DNA of 64,000 nt from Ovis canadensis (taxonomy: Eukaryota > Chordata > Mammalia > Artiodactyla > Bovidae), in the NCBI RefSeq assembly GCF_042477335.2, contig NC_091245.1, positions 119,198,501-119,262,500 of the forward strand, given 5' to 3'. Shown here piece by piece: positions 12,474 to 23,190 of this stretch. A program made the translations under genes and the position numbers. The notes beneath the pieces are model-generated. The model ran no database searches and was not told the DNA's origin. It saw nothing but the letters and a program-made list of their open reading frames with translations. Every line of letters begins with the position of its first letter. Within the stretch, counting starts at the first letter, position 1.

Positions 12474-12673
12474 CCTAAAAGGAAGGGATTTTTCCTAAGG
12501 ACTATGGTTCTACCAACCAAGGAGCAGCTCTACTCTTCACAAGTGGCTGCAAAGGCTGGCAAACCACGAGGTCTGCTTTGGCTCAGAAACTCAGTTTGGC
12601 TCCTGCCACCCCTGGCAACCTCACTGCGTGTCTCAGTGGCATATGCTCCACACACAGTCAGGCCAGTCTGCTT

Positions 12674-13196
12674 CTACTTAGGAGGGATCACAACTAGAGG
12701 TGGCCCCCGCTTGGGCCTCCACATGAGGACCTGGGCATCGTTGGCATTGGGCTTCACTAGTGCGTTGGGGGGTATGGGCTCCATCCGGCTCAGGATTCGG
12801 GGCTGCTCCTGCTGAGTCCTGCCCACCAGGCGGGCCCGTTGCCCCAAAAGTTGAAGAGGGTCCACCTCAATGTCCACCCTCATCCTCCACTTGATGGTCT
12901 GCAGAATGATCTTCTCTTTCGTGGTCGTGTTCATGGCCACCAGCCAGGTAGTGAAACTTTGGTCCCTCTTGATCCGTGTGAGCAGTGGCACATTGCTGTC
13001 ACTCACTGGCACTGCCCATGTCACACTGGGGTAGAAATTGTCATTCATGCTGACGGAGAACCTGGAGATCTTGTTGGTGGGGCCAACCAGGGTCACAGTT
13101 TCTGTGGTGTTCCCGTACCAAGGGTAGCTCACCCCATCTGAGTCACTGATGGCTTTCACTCTCCCTTCCCTCAAGTCAGGCAGTTCCCAGCTTGAC
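12674..13196 (-). CDS. FAM78B: FAM78B terminal coding exon (C-terminal 173 residues)
   Basis: The minus strand reads S-S-W-E-L-P-D-L-R-E-G and continues without interruption to V-V-I-P-P-K and a TAG stop at 12674-12676. I recognise this as the C-terminal two thirds of FAM78B (family with sequence similarity 78 member B; about 261 residues in human as I recall). It is B rather than its paralogue FAM78A because it carries G-P-T-N-K-I-S-R-F and stops directly after P-P-K. Counting 88 residues for the missing first exon plus 173 here gives the expected total. The open frame extends 8 codons upstream to an ATG at 13219, but that part is intron. The exon begins with a G that completes a split ATG codon (phase 2). 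There are no signal peptide, membrane segments or recognised catalytic motifs in this part. The family is uncharacterised, so I assign no function. No frameshift or premature stop is visible. Confidence 0.95.
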
Positions 13197-13240
13197 CTGG
13201 CAAAGCAGAAGAGATGCACAAGAAAAGAAGAGGCTGAATG
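13197..13240 (-). other. FAM78B: Splice acceptor of the FAM78B terminal exon
   Basis: Read on the minus strand, a pyrimidine-rich tract (CCTCTTCTTTTCTTGTG, then CTCTTCTGCTTTGCC) ends in CAG at 13199-13197, and coding sequence starts with G-TCA-AGC-TGG at 13196. The junction position agrees with where FAM78B protein similarity begins (S-S-W-E-L-P), which fixes the exon boundary and excludes the upstream ATG at 13219 as a true start. Confidence 0.9.
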
Positions 13241-14029
13241 AATTTTTTAAAAGCTGGAGAGGTGCCCACCACTTACTAACAGTCAACTTGGGCAAAATGG
13301 AAAGTTTAGAGGGGGAATTCAGGTAAAAAATGTCTATGCTGCCTTGCTTCAGGATTAAATAAGAACAAATCAAAACAGAACAAAAATGCAACACCAATAC
13401 AAGTCAAGTTAAGCCATAAGTAGTTCAACAGAGAGCAAAAATCTCAAAGAAGCATTTGTGAGGTCCACAAAGGCATCAACTATCTGCAACCGTATAACTG
13501 TAATGAACTATTTAGAGGTATTCAACTGAATAAAAATACTTTCTCAGGAAGTGTGAGCTTATGTAAGGTTTGTTTGTTAAGAAAAGATGGTGGTTGGAAT
13601 TTGACATACTTGTAAGGAAGTTGCATGTGGAAAGGAGGGCAAAGAGAGCTAAGGTTAAAGGTTATACTGATTTCATATGAAATCACAATAGTAGAATTTC
13701 TACTCAACAAAGAAAAATGTTTAAATTCTAGTCATTGGCCAATCCAGTATTTAGAAAACCTGCACATAGAAACTTGTAATAGGAGATAAGGGTCACCTTT
13801 GGGAAACCACCTCAGTGTGCAAGTTGTGCCACAGATTGGGTTATATAGTCTATTGTCCTGTTCTCCCATCACCTTTAAGTCCAGCCTGGAAGTTTAATTG
13901 CGTAGTTTAGCAAACACGCCATTCTGGGCACTTTGTTACTCCTCCTGGCTGCTTCTAACTTTGAACGGAAGGAAGGAGGAGAAGATATGCCCATATTCTT
14001 AGCCCATGTTTCTCCTCCAATGCCATGGA

Positions 14030-14290
14030 ATATTCTTCATCATCATCATAGCTGATACTTATTGAGTGCTTACTCTATTCCAACCACTGTGCTGAGTTTT
14101 TTATGTTATCTCAGTTAATGCTCAAAATATCCCACAAGATAAATATATTTTTATTTCCATTTATACTTGAGAGGATGGACACTTAAAAATATTAAGGCGT
14201 ATGCAAGAGTTCTACAAGCTGTAAGGCGTGGGGCTGGGAGTCGTCTGACTCCAAAGTCTATGCTTTTGACCACAAAGCAACAATGCCTTC
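14030..14290 (-). mobile_element. MIR SINE
   Basis: Contains ACTTATTGAGTGCTTACTCT, a diverged GTGCTGAGTTTTTTATG and TAATGCTCAAAATATCCCAC, the antisense order of the MIR 3' part. It lies in the proximal FAM78B intron. Confidence 0.75.
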
Positions 14291-15601
14291 TGAAGTGGCC
14301 TTACACGATGCTGGAAGAAGCCAGAGTGGAGGGGATTCAGGCTGTCCAATGATCTAGCAGCTCCCAGCGCAGCCATGGGAAGCTGGACTGGACCCTACTG
14401 GGGGCAGATATTGAGTCAGCAGAGTCTGGCTATGCAACCTCCATATATCCTTTCCTGGGACCAAGAATAACTCAGTAATAATGTGTAAGAATTTAATAAT
14501 TAAGGAAAGGAAGGAGACTGTGCCACTCATCAGCAAAGAGGTAGTCTTGTTCTATACAATGTTCTTCCTCTTACAAAGTGACAGAGATCCTGCAGGACTT
14601 TATACCAAACACCTGAAAGGGAGCTACGTTGCCAGGTTAATACTGAACTGTCTCAGAATCCTTCACACAAGGACACTGACTGCTGCCTCCTGCTGCCACT
14701 GCCCCCACCCCACCCCCCACCCCAGCGTTCCCTATGCTAGTCAGACCCAGCCTGAAGGGAAGGGAAGGCTGGATTGCCTGGAGAGGAGGTGAGCTCACAG
14801 CTTCAAGAACCCTTTATCTTGCCTCCATGCCCTTAATAACTGCTGGCAATAACTGCAGTGTATAATGGTTAGCAGAAACTAAATAAGAGGAATTGACTTG
14901 ATGCAGAAAGTTGGAGATTTTGTTACAATTTTGTTACCTGTGCTAGTTGTAGCTGGACCAAGGAGTAGCTGCCAGATAATTCTATAGCTGCTTATTACTG
15001 TACAAAGGGGAATAAGTGTTGTTTGAGTGGGATATAATCATACAAGGGTCAGGTCAAGTGAGAACCGAACTGCTTGCTGGGTTGATGAAACAACCACACT
15101 GGAGGTAGCTTTGTGTCCCAAGTCAAAGGATTGCTACAATTATTCAGTCACAAGGCACTCATTTTCTGTGTTGCTCCAACCTACTTCTTCACTGGTTACA
15201 GTGACCAGGCTCCGCTGGCCTGTGGTTTCCTCTGTGGGACTGGAGGACAAGTATTCTCAATAGTGCAAAACTGTACTTGCTCTCCTGTCCTAAACACTGG
15301 GCTGGCTGTAGAATGTTGTTTAGGGAATTTGGCTTGTTATAATGCTGTCCTTTTCTGGGCTGAATATCTTGCCATTTAATTATTTTTTTTCTATAAAGTA
15401 TTTACAGTTCATACTTTGCCTCTATTTTCCTACACAAAATTATGTGAGCAGAGACTTGGGCCCAAAGCTTAGTTTGGTCCCAGATTTTCTGAAAACAGAG
15501 ATAATAAAATAAAGTTGCACTCTTGTGCCTATCTTGAAAGAGAAAGATGATACCCTTGTCTTAGAAGATTCTCTGGAACAGAGAAATGAAACAGGCTTCT
15601 T
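14291..15601. other. Proximal intron DNA, nothing recognised except a C-rich patch
   Basis: No exon seen. Positions 14702-14724 carry four C-runs separated by CA or A, a possible minus-strand G-quadruplex. The stretch 15120-15380 has no stop in one forward frame for 88 codons but no recognisable protein. Confidence 0.4.
14702..14724. repeat. C-rich tract, possible minus-strand G-quadruplex
   Basis: CCCCCACCCCACCCCCCACC followed by CC: four C-runs of four or more separated by single A bases. The complementary strand satisfies the usual G-quadruplex spacing rule, and it is the sense strand of FAM78B. Confidence 0.8.
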
Positions 15602-15611
15602 AATCATCACA

Positions 15612-15717
15612 ATGGTCATGAACTTGAGCAAATTCCAGGAGACAGTGAAAGACAGGGAAGTCCGGAGTGCTGCAGTCCATGGGGTTGCAAAGAGACATGA
15701 CTTAGCAACTGAACAAC
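15612..15717 (+). mobile_element. BovB 3'-tail (ART2A-like) insertion, strongly truncated
   Basis: ATGAACTTGAGCAAATTCC through GACAGGGAAG, TGCAGTCCATGGGGTTGCAA and GACTTAGCAACTGAACAACA is the 3' end of BovB shared with ruminant SINE tails. It is flanked by perfect 10-base target-site duplications AATCATCACA at 15602-15611 and 15718-15727. This is the first ruminant SINE/LINE insertion met when reading from the left end. Confidence 0.9.
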
Positions 15718-16246
15718 AATCATCACATCAAAACAAATGCATCTGGAAAGTGTAGCCAGTGAATGTGGTGACCTTGGGAGGCTACACATTTGTTCATTCC
15801 ACCCATTGCTGTGACTTTGTCCACTGGTCTACTGGAAATCCCTCAGGTCTGAGGTATGGTCTCTTTCACAGCCCCAGGTGCCCCAGGACTACTACAATGG
15901 TTAAGGAAGTGTTTGATTTTGGAAGCAGCCAAAACTCATTGACTTAAGCCTAGTGATTGAGAGTAGGTTTCTTTTTGAAAAGTATCATATCATCTTTCTT
16001 TTATGAAAAATAGTTATTAATGTGCATTCCAAGGTAGTGGATTTTTACAAAAAGAGTTATGCCTATAAAATGCATAACTGGTTAATGCAGCTTTTGTAAT
16101 AGTTTGCAAAGAGATCCCTGATAAGTTCCAAAAATAGCACCACTGGAATCATTCTATAACTATTACAACTACTTCAAATGAGATGCCAGAATCACTTCAA
16201 ATTCCACATGACCTAAACTAAATCACCACATCCACCATAAACTTGG

Positions 16247-16554
16247 GCTTCCCTGATAGCTCAGTTGGTAAAATATCTGCCTGCAATGCAGGAGACCGCT
16301 GTTCAATTCTTGGGTTGGGAAGATCGGCTGGAGAAGGGCTAGGCTACCCACTCCAGTATTCTTGGGCTTCCCTTGTGGCTCAGCTGGTAAAGAATCCACC
16401 TGCAATGTGGGAGACGTGGGTTCAATGCCTGGGTTGGGAAGATTGCCTGGAGAAGGGAATGGCTACCCACTCCAGTATTCCAGCCTGGAGAATTCCATGG
16501 ACAGTAAAGTCGATGGGGGTCACAAAGAGTTGGACATGACTGAGCGACCTTCAG
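16247..16554 (+). mobile_element. Dimeric Bov-tA SINE with 11-base target-site duplications
   Basis: Two tRNA-like heads in tandem (GGGCTTCCCTGATAGCTCAG at 16246 and GGGCTTCCCTTGTGGCTCAG near 16364) followed by one Bov-A body ending GACATGACTGAGCGACC. Exact duplications CATAAACTTGG at 16236-16246 and 16555-16565 show the dimer inserted as one unit. Confidence 0.95.
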
Positions 16555-16699
16555 CATAAACTTGGTTCTTTCACCCTGTCTCTGCTGCAGGCATTGGCCC
16601 ACTGTTCATCCCATCTTCCAGGCCAGAAGTGTGATCATTTTTGGCTCTTCCTCTGCCCTGTCCTAGACTGCCACAGCCACTGTGTTACTGCATATTGTG

Positions 16700-17200
16700 A
16701 ATTTTTTCCCATAGGTGATGCTTGACTTTATCTCCCTTTCTCCATCAAACTCTCACTGCCCTCGTTTAAGCCAAGCCCTCAGCATCTCTTACCTGGTCTA
16801 CTATAATGGTCCACAACTGGTCTCTCTGCATCCAACTCTGATTCCTCTTAAATTCATCTTCCAGGCTGCACTGATGTTCAAATATGCAGATATGACTATG
16901 TCTTTTCTCTGCCTAAAACCCTTCATAGTCTCCTTTACATGGACATCACTGGCACAACCTACAGGAAAAATTTAAGTTCCTTAATAGGACATTTGTGGCC
17001 CTCTGGCCCTCTGGGCCCTTCCTGTCCCCATAAACCATGCTGTTTCTCACCTCTGGCCCTTTGCTCATGCTATGCCCTCTGCCTGCAATGCTCTTTCCTC
17101 TCCTAAAGTTTACTGTGTGTAACTACCCGATATTTGAGGATCATTGCATGTACTATCTCCTCCAGGAAGCTTTCTTCTGCATTTCCATGGATATCTCCAG
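16700..17200 (+). mobile_element. LINE-2 (L2) fragment
   Basis: CCAGGCTGCACTGATG, CCTTTGCTCATGCTATGCCC, TCTGCCTGCAATGCTCTTTC and CTCCTCCAGGAAGC occur in the order of the L2 3' region. Ancient; in sense orientation relative to the plus strand. Confidence 0.8.
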
Positions 17201-17429
17201 GTCTTTATAAGTCCTGGATTTTAATTATCTGGAAGGCTTTCCCCTTTGCCCCCATCATTCCTGGCAATCTTTCCTGATTTCCTGAATCTCAGTGCAATCT
17301 TTCCTGATCACCATATTTAAAATCAAAACTTCTTGCCCCAGCCCTCCGCATCCCCCATCTTTGCTTCATTTTTCTCTACAGCAGTCTAATATACAATATT
17401 AGACATATGCAGAGTACATATATTTAACT

Positions 17430-18280
17430 TATATGTTTATTTAACTTATACACAGGGTACATCATGCAAAATGATGAATCAGAAGCTGGAATCGAGATAA
17501 CCAATAACCTCACATATGTAGATGACATTGCCCTAATGGCAGAAAGCAAAGAGGAACTAAAGAGACTCCTGATGAAGGTAAAAGAGAGTAAAAAGGCTGG
17601 TTTAAAACTCAACATTAAAAAAACTAAGATCATGGCATCCAGTTCCATTGCTTCATGGCAAGTAGATGGGGAAAAGATGGACAGTAACAGACTTTATTTT
17701 CTTGGGCTCCAGAATCACTGGATGGTGACTGCAACCATGCAATTAAAAGATGCTTGCACCTTGGAAGAAAAGCTATGACAAAACTAGACATTAAAAAGGA
17801 GAGACATCACTTTTCTGATAAAGGTCCATGTAGTCAAAGCTATGGTTTTTCCAGTAGTCATGTATGGATGTGAGAGTTAGAAAGAAGACTGAGCACTGAG
17901 GAATTGATGCTCTCAAAGGGTAGTGCTGGAGAAGACTCTTAAGAATCCCTTGGACTGCAAGGATATCAAACCAGTTAACCCTAAAGGAAACCAACCTGGA
18001 GTATTCACTGGAAGGACTGATACTGAAGGTGAAGCTCCAATACTTGGGCTACCTGATGTGAAGAGCTGACTCATTGGAAAAGACCCTGATGCTGGGAAAG
18101 ATTGAAAGCAAGAGAAGAAGGGGGCGAAAGAGGATGAGATGGCTGGATGGCATCACTGACTCAATGGACATGAGTTTGAGTAAACTCCGGGAGATAGGAA
18201 AGGACAGGGAAGCTTGGCATGGTGCAGTCAATGGGATTTCAAAGAGCCGGACATGACTTAGCAACTGAACAACCACAACA
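17430..18280 (+). mobile_element. BovB (RTE) LINE, 5'-truncated 3' third
   Basis: The plus strand encodes the C-terminal reverse transcriptase part of BovB: a Y-V-D-D active-site motif (consensus BovB Y-A-D-D) at 17515-17526, then M-A-E-S-K-E-E-L, later interrupted by frameshifts and stops. The final part ([15 protein letters not shown]) is at 18137-18181. It ends with the usual CTGAACAACCACAACA tail near 18280. It carries only the 3' part of a 3.2 kb element and cannot be active. BovB is known to have entered ruminants by horizontal transfer. Confidence 0.95.
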
Positions 18281-18300
18281 TATTATATAACTTACTTATC

Positions 18301-18431
18301 CCTTGGAGAAGGGAATGGCAACCCACACCAGTATTCTTGCCTAGAGAATCCCATGGACAGAGGAACCTGGTGGGCTACAGTCCATAGGGTCGCAAAGAGT
18401 CAGACATGACTGAAGTGACTGAGCACAGCGC
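18301..18431 (+). mobile_element. Bov-A SINE body
   Basis: GGAGAAGGGAATGGCAACCC through GAACCTGGTGGGCTACAGTC and GACATGACTGAAGTGACT: a Bov-A monomer lacking the tRNA-like head. Clear target-site duplications were not identified. Confidence 0.9.
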
Positions 18432-18555
18432 AAGGGACAGAGATGGGACAGGGTTAGAGAGAAAGGAAACAAACAACCACAGGACCCTTGCATGTGAAAG
18501 CACTTGGCAGCAACTGTAAGAAGCAGGGACTATTATGTGGTGTTCTTACATGAGG

Positions 18556-18686
18556 AAAGGGGGAGGAAATAGCAACCTACTCCAGTAGTCTTGCCTGGAA
18601 AATCCCCTGGACAGAGGAGCGTGGTGGGTTACAGTCCACATGGCTACAAAAGTGCTGGGCACGACTTAGCGACTGAGCATGGATAA
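18556..18686 (+). mobile_element. Bov-A SINE body
   Basis: GGAAATAGCAACCTACTCC through GAGCGTGGTGGGTTACAGTC and CACGACTTAGCGACTGAGC, a diverged headless Bov-A monomer 120 bases after the previous one and in the same orientation. Confidence 0.88.
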
Positions 18687-18689
18687 GGA

Positions 18690-18785
18690 AAAGAGAACTA
18701 TGCAAAGTCATACAGATGGGAAAGGGGTGGTGCCAGGATTTAAAGCCGAATCTCCTTGACCTCAAACTCTTGCCTTTTCTACTGC
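18690..18785 (-). mobile_element. MIR SINE fragment
   Basis: GTCATACAGATGGGAAAGG, then GCCAGGATTTAAAGCCGAA, matches the antisense MIR pattern. Its left part is cut by the Bov-A insertion at 18556. Confidence 0.5.
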
Positions 18786-18869
18786 ATCACACTTGTGGGA
18801 ACAGCTCCTCTGAGTTTTATATCTCACCTTTCCTTCCTTGAAGTCTTTGGTGTGATGGATGGAGGAAGC

Positions 18870-19090
18870 ACCAAGACTGCCCTCAGAAGTCTTGGATGTC
18901 AGTCCCAAGGTGGCTGCTGGCTGACTTAGCAAGTCAGCCTCAGGCTGCTCATGTGTAAAATAGGAAGAAAAATAAGTCCACCTCCTCAATCTCAGGGCTA
19001 TTCCAAGGATCAGATGAAGTGACGTGATGTGTGAACAACTGCTTTGTAAACTGTAACACACTAGGTCAATATTAATCCTTATCATCTCAT
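18870..19090 (+). mobile_element. MIR SINE
   Basis: TCAGGCTGCTCATGTGTAAA, ATAGGAAGAAAAATAAG and AACTGCTTTGTAAACTGTAA follow the order of sense MIR. Confidence 0.65.
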
Positions 19091-21110
19091 TTCCCTCCTT
19101 CTCCAACAACCCTTCTCCTCATTGTGATAAACACAGTGTTTTTGTTTTAGACAATCAGCCATTGACCTGAAGCTCACAGCTAATGGACTCGCCAATGGAG
19201 CTGATAATGAACACATCGATTACTGCAACCTTCATGCTTTCTGAATCCCATTTCTAGAATAAAGACGCAAATCTCAATCAAACAAGCTCATGTGAAGCAT
19301 TTCATTTAAATAACCAGTCCCTGGGTTCAAGTACAGGCCTCCACCCAGACCCAGCTAGTTTTCCCAGTGTCCATGAGGGCCAGAGCAACCTCTCTGAAGG
19401 ACCCTTGCTTTGTTCTCATGGAAGCCCTGTGGTCACCAAGTGGGTGTGGGCAGGGGCAGCAGCATTCTTCAAGGCAGGGAGTGGGCAGGTGTGCAGGGCA
19501 CGGTTGATACTAACACCCTCTGATGGAGACTGGAATGGGAATCAGAGAACCACACACGAGATGATGGTTTCATGCCTGTATAGCTGCCAGGGAAGGCTCT
19601 GAGATCCTGGATGGTTCTAAACTGACTCCCCTCTCCCAAAGAGCACCCTCCCAGGCTACCCAGGTTCTTCCTTGGGCTCTGGTTCTGTCCAGCAACTAAA
19701 GGGTTAGTGTAGGCATGGCAGAGGACAAGTTCCGCCGCTGAGCCGCAGTCGTGGTCATGTCGCAGGCCCTGTTCTGAGAGTCTCTGGCCTAACCACCATC
19801 ACAAGCCTGGTCTTAAAGGAAGTCTGACCGCTGTGTAAACTTTACTGCATTTAGAAGGTGGAAAAGAGGCCCCCTACCTTGTCTCTTTATGTCGTGGTCT
19901 GAACCTATGGAGTTACCAGTCAGGAATGTGGGAAGTTTAAAGAGCACACCGGGGTTTCTGAGAATTCAGCTTCTTTTCTCCCGACTGTGCTAAGAGCCTT
20001 GTGCCCACGTCCCAGGAAACCTGCTCTGTATCACTTCTGGCACATGCAGCACCCAGAATCTTTCCTCCCCACGGCCCACTGCAGAAGAGGCTCTGAAACA
20101 GCAGTCCAAGGCAGGTGGGGAGGCTGAGAGGGAGAGGACGGAGACACGCCCCTTTGGAAAGAGTTGGTGGGGACAGGGCTCAGCACTGGGAGAGGGCTGA
20201 GGTGGGGGTGGGGTGAAGCCAGCACCCTGTGTCACCCAGGGGAGTCATGAAGTCCATGGGCCCTTGGCTCACTCAGGCACCAGTCCCAGCCCGGGTGCTG
20301 GCACATATACTGATTCTCAGATGGTCTGCACCATGATTACAGAGTAAGTTTTAAAATTAGGTTTTTCCTCATTCTGCTCTGTTTATGTCAGACTCTTGAG
20401 AAGCCTGTAAATACCACCCTCCCACCTCCCCCTTCCTTCCTGACCACATCCTTTTCTTTCTGGCACACAGGGAGGCATTTTTCCCCCCACAGCAGAAAGG
20501 ACAATTTCCAGTGTTTTTAGAGTCATCAGTGTTGGGCAAGACTCCACGTTTGAGTGAAAGGCTTCTTTGGTAAGTCACCCTCACGTTCTGTTTAGACTGG
20601 GTGTCTCTACCACTGGAGACACCTTTTAGTATGTACTTATCCTTCACCACTGGGAGGTCTGTTACCATCTCGAAGCCCCTGTCTCAGAGGCCTCTGCTGG
20701 GCTGTCTTATTTGATAGCCCTGAGGTCTTGGATCAGTGGCCAGTTTTCTGGGTCATGTCTGGGGATGGTTTGTCTCTGACTCTCATTCTGAGTTTCTTGG
20801 AGCAAAGTCCTTCCCCCGCAGAGCGAGAGTGAGCTACAGGCCGGGGTAGCTTTACCCATGGAGCATCCTCACATACGCCTGTGGGGTGGGAATGATGAGC
20901 TACGGCCGCTACAGAGCTGACCAGGCCCTGGCACATGAGGGTCTGTATCTACCCTCAAAGGGCTCACAGCCAGCCTGAGGTGACAGACCATACCTCCTGA
21001 TGAGTTGGAGACCAGAATTCACCTTTTCTCTCTATGTGCGTGGCCCCCATCCTGTTCCTCATCATTTTTCCTCTCACTGGGATGCTGCAATGCTGGGCCC
21101 CAGCTCTAAA
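19091..21110. other. Intron DNA, nothing recognised
   Basis: No exon or confidently named repeat. A small CpG cluster is at 19730-19775. Open frames up to 99 residues have no recognisable protein character. Confidence 0.4.
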
Positions 21111-21114
21111 CTTG

Positions 21115-21445
21115 CCCTACCCTGACAAGCCACAGACGTGGTTTTTAAGAAATGTAAATCAGGTCATGCCTCACTTCTCTGAAAACTCCTACGATGGTAT
21201 CCCTTGCACTTAACATCCACAATGCATTATTTTCCCCCTGTCAGTTCTCCAGCCTCATCTCCACTGCCTCCCCGGCTCCTTACACTCCACCAACACTGGC
21301 TGTCTTCACCCTGGAAAAAAACACCTTCCCACCTCTGGGCCTTGGGACTTCCTGTTCTCTTTGCCCAGAGCTCCCTTCTCCCAGTTCTTTCAATGCTTGA
21401 CTCCTCTTCATCCTCAATTTGCAGTTACAATTCACCTCCTGAGAG
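21115..21445 (+). mobile_element. LINE-2 (L2) fragment
   Basis: ATCAGGTCATGCCTCACTTC, CTCCAGCCTCATCTCCACTG, CCACCTCTGGGCCTTGGGAC and CAATTCACCTCCTGAGAGG are in L2 3'-region order. Confidence 0.75.
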
Positions 21446-21952
21446 GGAGTGAACAACAGAGTGTGAACTTCCATGTGCTGCATCTGCAGCAGAGGGGATG
21501 AGATGGGGAAGGCTCTTCAAGAGACCAGGGAGACAGGCCTGATATGGTAGCCAAAGGAATGCAAAGGGATTGGATGCAGAAGCATTGGGACAAGTGTCCT
21601 GGGGCTTCTGGCTTGGTGCTGAGTGCCCTCCTTCTGACAGTCAGCACTGCCCATGGGCCCGGCTCCCCAGGCAGTGGGAGAGGCCATAGGAGATGGGTGG
21701 TGGTGGGTGCACATTTCGGGCATGGCATCCCCTGAAGCAGACAGATAGTGGGCAGAGGAAGAGGGAAAGTGGACGTGTGGTTTTTCTTCTTATTATTTTG
21801 GAATTCTGCCACTACAGGTAGAATCTTGGTTAAAATTTAAAAAAGATATTGTTGGGTGGAGACCATCAAAATGTTAAAAGTATGAGGATAAGGTTATGGG
21901 TATTCCCTTTTATTTTTATTTTGTATGTTTTCTCATATAAAAGGGAGCTTCC

Positions 21953-22163
21953 CTGGTAGCTCAGTTGGTAAAGAATCTGCCTGCAGTACAGGAGACCTGG
22001 GTTTGATCCCTGGGTCAGCAACAGCCCCTGGAGAAGGAAATGGCAACCCACTCTAGTATCCTTACCTGGAAAATCCCATGGACAGAGGAGTCTGGCAGGC
22101 TGCAGTCCATGGGTTGCAAAGAGTTTGGCATGACTGAGTGACTAACACTGGGTCACTGGGCTT
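21953..22163 (+). mobile_element. Bov-tA SINE
   Basis: tRNA-like head (GAGCTTCCCTGGTAGCTCAG) plus Bov-A body ending GCATGACTGAGTGACTAACA. Flanked by ATATAAAA at 21945-21952 and 22164-22171, consistent with target-site duplication. Confidence 0.93.
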
Positions 22164-22299
22164 ATATAAAAAATAATTAATGTGTATCTATTCTGCAATC
22201 AGAAGTGATGAGATGCTTCACAGCATTGCATATCATGAGCATGATGCATTTGGGGAGAAAAAAGAGGAAGAGGAGTGGCAACATAATGTAAGATGAATT

Positions 22300-22350
22300 G
22301 AGCTGGGCAGGCGAGTGGCGACTGGAGGCGACACGGGGAGGCAGCTGGTG
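22300..22350. other. Small CpG cluster
   Basis: GGCGAGTGGCGACTGGAGGC followed by GACACGGGG and GTGCGGC gives about six CpG dinucleotides in 50 bases, in DNA otherwise poor in CpG. Too short to be a CpG island. Confidence 0.5.
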
Positions 22351-22369
22351 CGGCTGACACTGACCTGTG

Positions 22370-22565
22370 TGTAGCTCTGGACAGCGCTTCCTGACGCACC
22401 ACACAGCCTTGGGCAGACAGCTAGGCTTCTCAGGTTTTCAGTTTCCAACAAGGATGGGAATAATAATAAAACCTATCTTACATGTTGCTTTTTGAAATAA
22501 ATGAGAATGCTTTGCAAAGCAATCTCTTTAGTGCCTGGCACAGAGTAGGTGCTTCATGAATGAAA
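22370..22565 (+). mobile_element. MIR SINE
   Basis: TTCAGTTTCCAACAAGGATG, GGAATAATAATAAAACC and GTGCCTGGCACAGAGTAGGT match sense MIR, including the well-conserved 3' end. Confidence 0.8.
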
Positions 22566-22755
22566 ACTGTAATTATGGACACAGCTCATTTAGGGAGAAT
22601 GTTGACTGGCTGGGACCCAAGCATCCTCAAAGGGTAAGAGGTATTTGCTCCTTTTATGCAGGTAATGTGGCTACCTAAGTATATCCCCTCCATCCCAGCT
22701 ATGGCTTTTCCAGTAGTCATGTATGGATGTGAGAGTTGGACCATAAAGAAAGCTG

Positions 22756-23043
22756 TGAAAGTCGCTCAGTCATGTTCAACTCTTTGCAACCCCTCTTGGA
22801 ATTCTCCAGGCCAGAATACTGGAGTGGGTAGCCTTTCCCTTCTCCAGGGGATCTTCCCAACCCAAGGATTGAACCCAGGTCTCCCGCATTGCAGGAAGAT
22901 GCTTTACCAGCTGAGCTACAAGGGAAGCCCAAGAATACTGGAGTGAGTAGCCTATCCCTTCTCCAGAGGATCTTCCCAACAAAGGAAATCAAACTGGGGT
23001 CTCCTGCGTTGCAGGTGGATTCTTTACCAACTGAACTATCAAG
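22756..23043 (-). mobile_element. Dimeric Bov-tA SINE inside BovB
   Basis: Antisense Bov-A body (GAAAGTCGCTCAGTCATGTT) followed by two antisense tRNA-like heads, each ending with CAGCTGAGCTACAAGGGAAG-like or CAACTGAACTATCAAGGAAA sequence. The 8-base duplication GAAAGCTG lies at 22748-22755 and 23044-23051. Inserted after the BovB copy. Confidence 0.95.
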
Positions 23044-23102
23044 GAAAGCTGAGTGCTGAGGAATTGATGCTTTTGAACTGTGGTGTTTAAAAAGACTCTT
23101 GA

Positions 23103-23190
23103 TTCATGTTGATGTATTGCAAAACCAATACAATATTGTAAAGTAATTAGCCTCCAATTAAAATAAGTAAATTTAAATTAAAAAAAAAAT
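23103..23190 (+). mobile_element. L1 (artiodactyl) 3' tail inserted in BovB
   Basis: TTCATGTTGATGTATTGCAA, CAATATTGTAAAGTAATTAG and CCTCCAATTAAAATAAGTAA form the ruminant L1 3' end with an A-rich tail. Perfect 11-base duplications AAGACTCTTGA at 23092-23102 and 23191-23201 confirm a very short 5'-truncated retrotransposition. Confidence 0.92.

Larger units (their letters stand above)
9261..12673 (-). other. FAM78B: Probable FAM78B 3'UTR and immediate downstream DNA
   Basis: This AT-rich stretch directly follows the stop codon on the minus strand. It has no ruminant SINE or LINE and, apart from a MIR-like patch near 9.7 kb, no repeat I recognise. Possible AATAAA polyadenylation signals on the minus strand are at 12468-12473, 11117-11122 and 9325-9330. 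The sequence alone does not show which, if any, is used, so the 3'UTR end is undetermined. Confidence 0.5.

Noticed and set aside
13197..13219. ATG at 13219 as the start of a 181-residue FAM78B-like protein
   Set aside because: The eight extra codons lie in the polypyrimidine/acceptor region upstream of a canonical AG; homology begins only after the splice site, so this is intron, not a start.
16244..16602. tRNA genes suggested by tRNA-like box sequences in Bov-tA and CHR heads
   Set aside because: These are SINE promoters in elements with target duplications and Bov-A/CHR bodies, not functional tRNA genes.
17515..17526. Y-V-D-D motif as evidence of an endogenous retrovirus
   Set aside because: Surrounding residues and the 3' tail identify a BovB non-LTR element; no LTRs, primer-binding site, protease or integrase are present.
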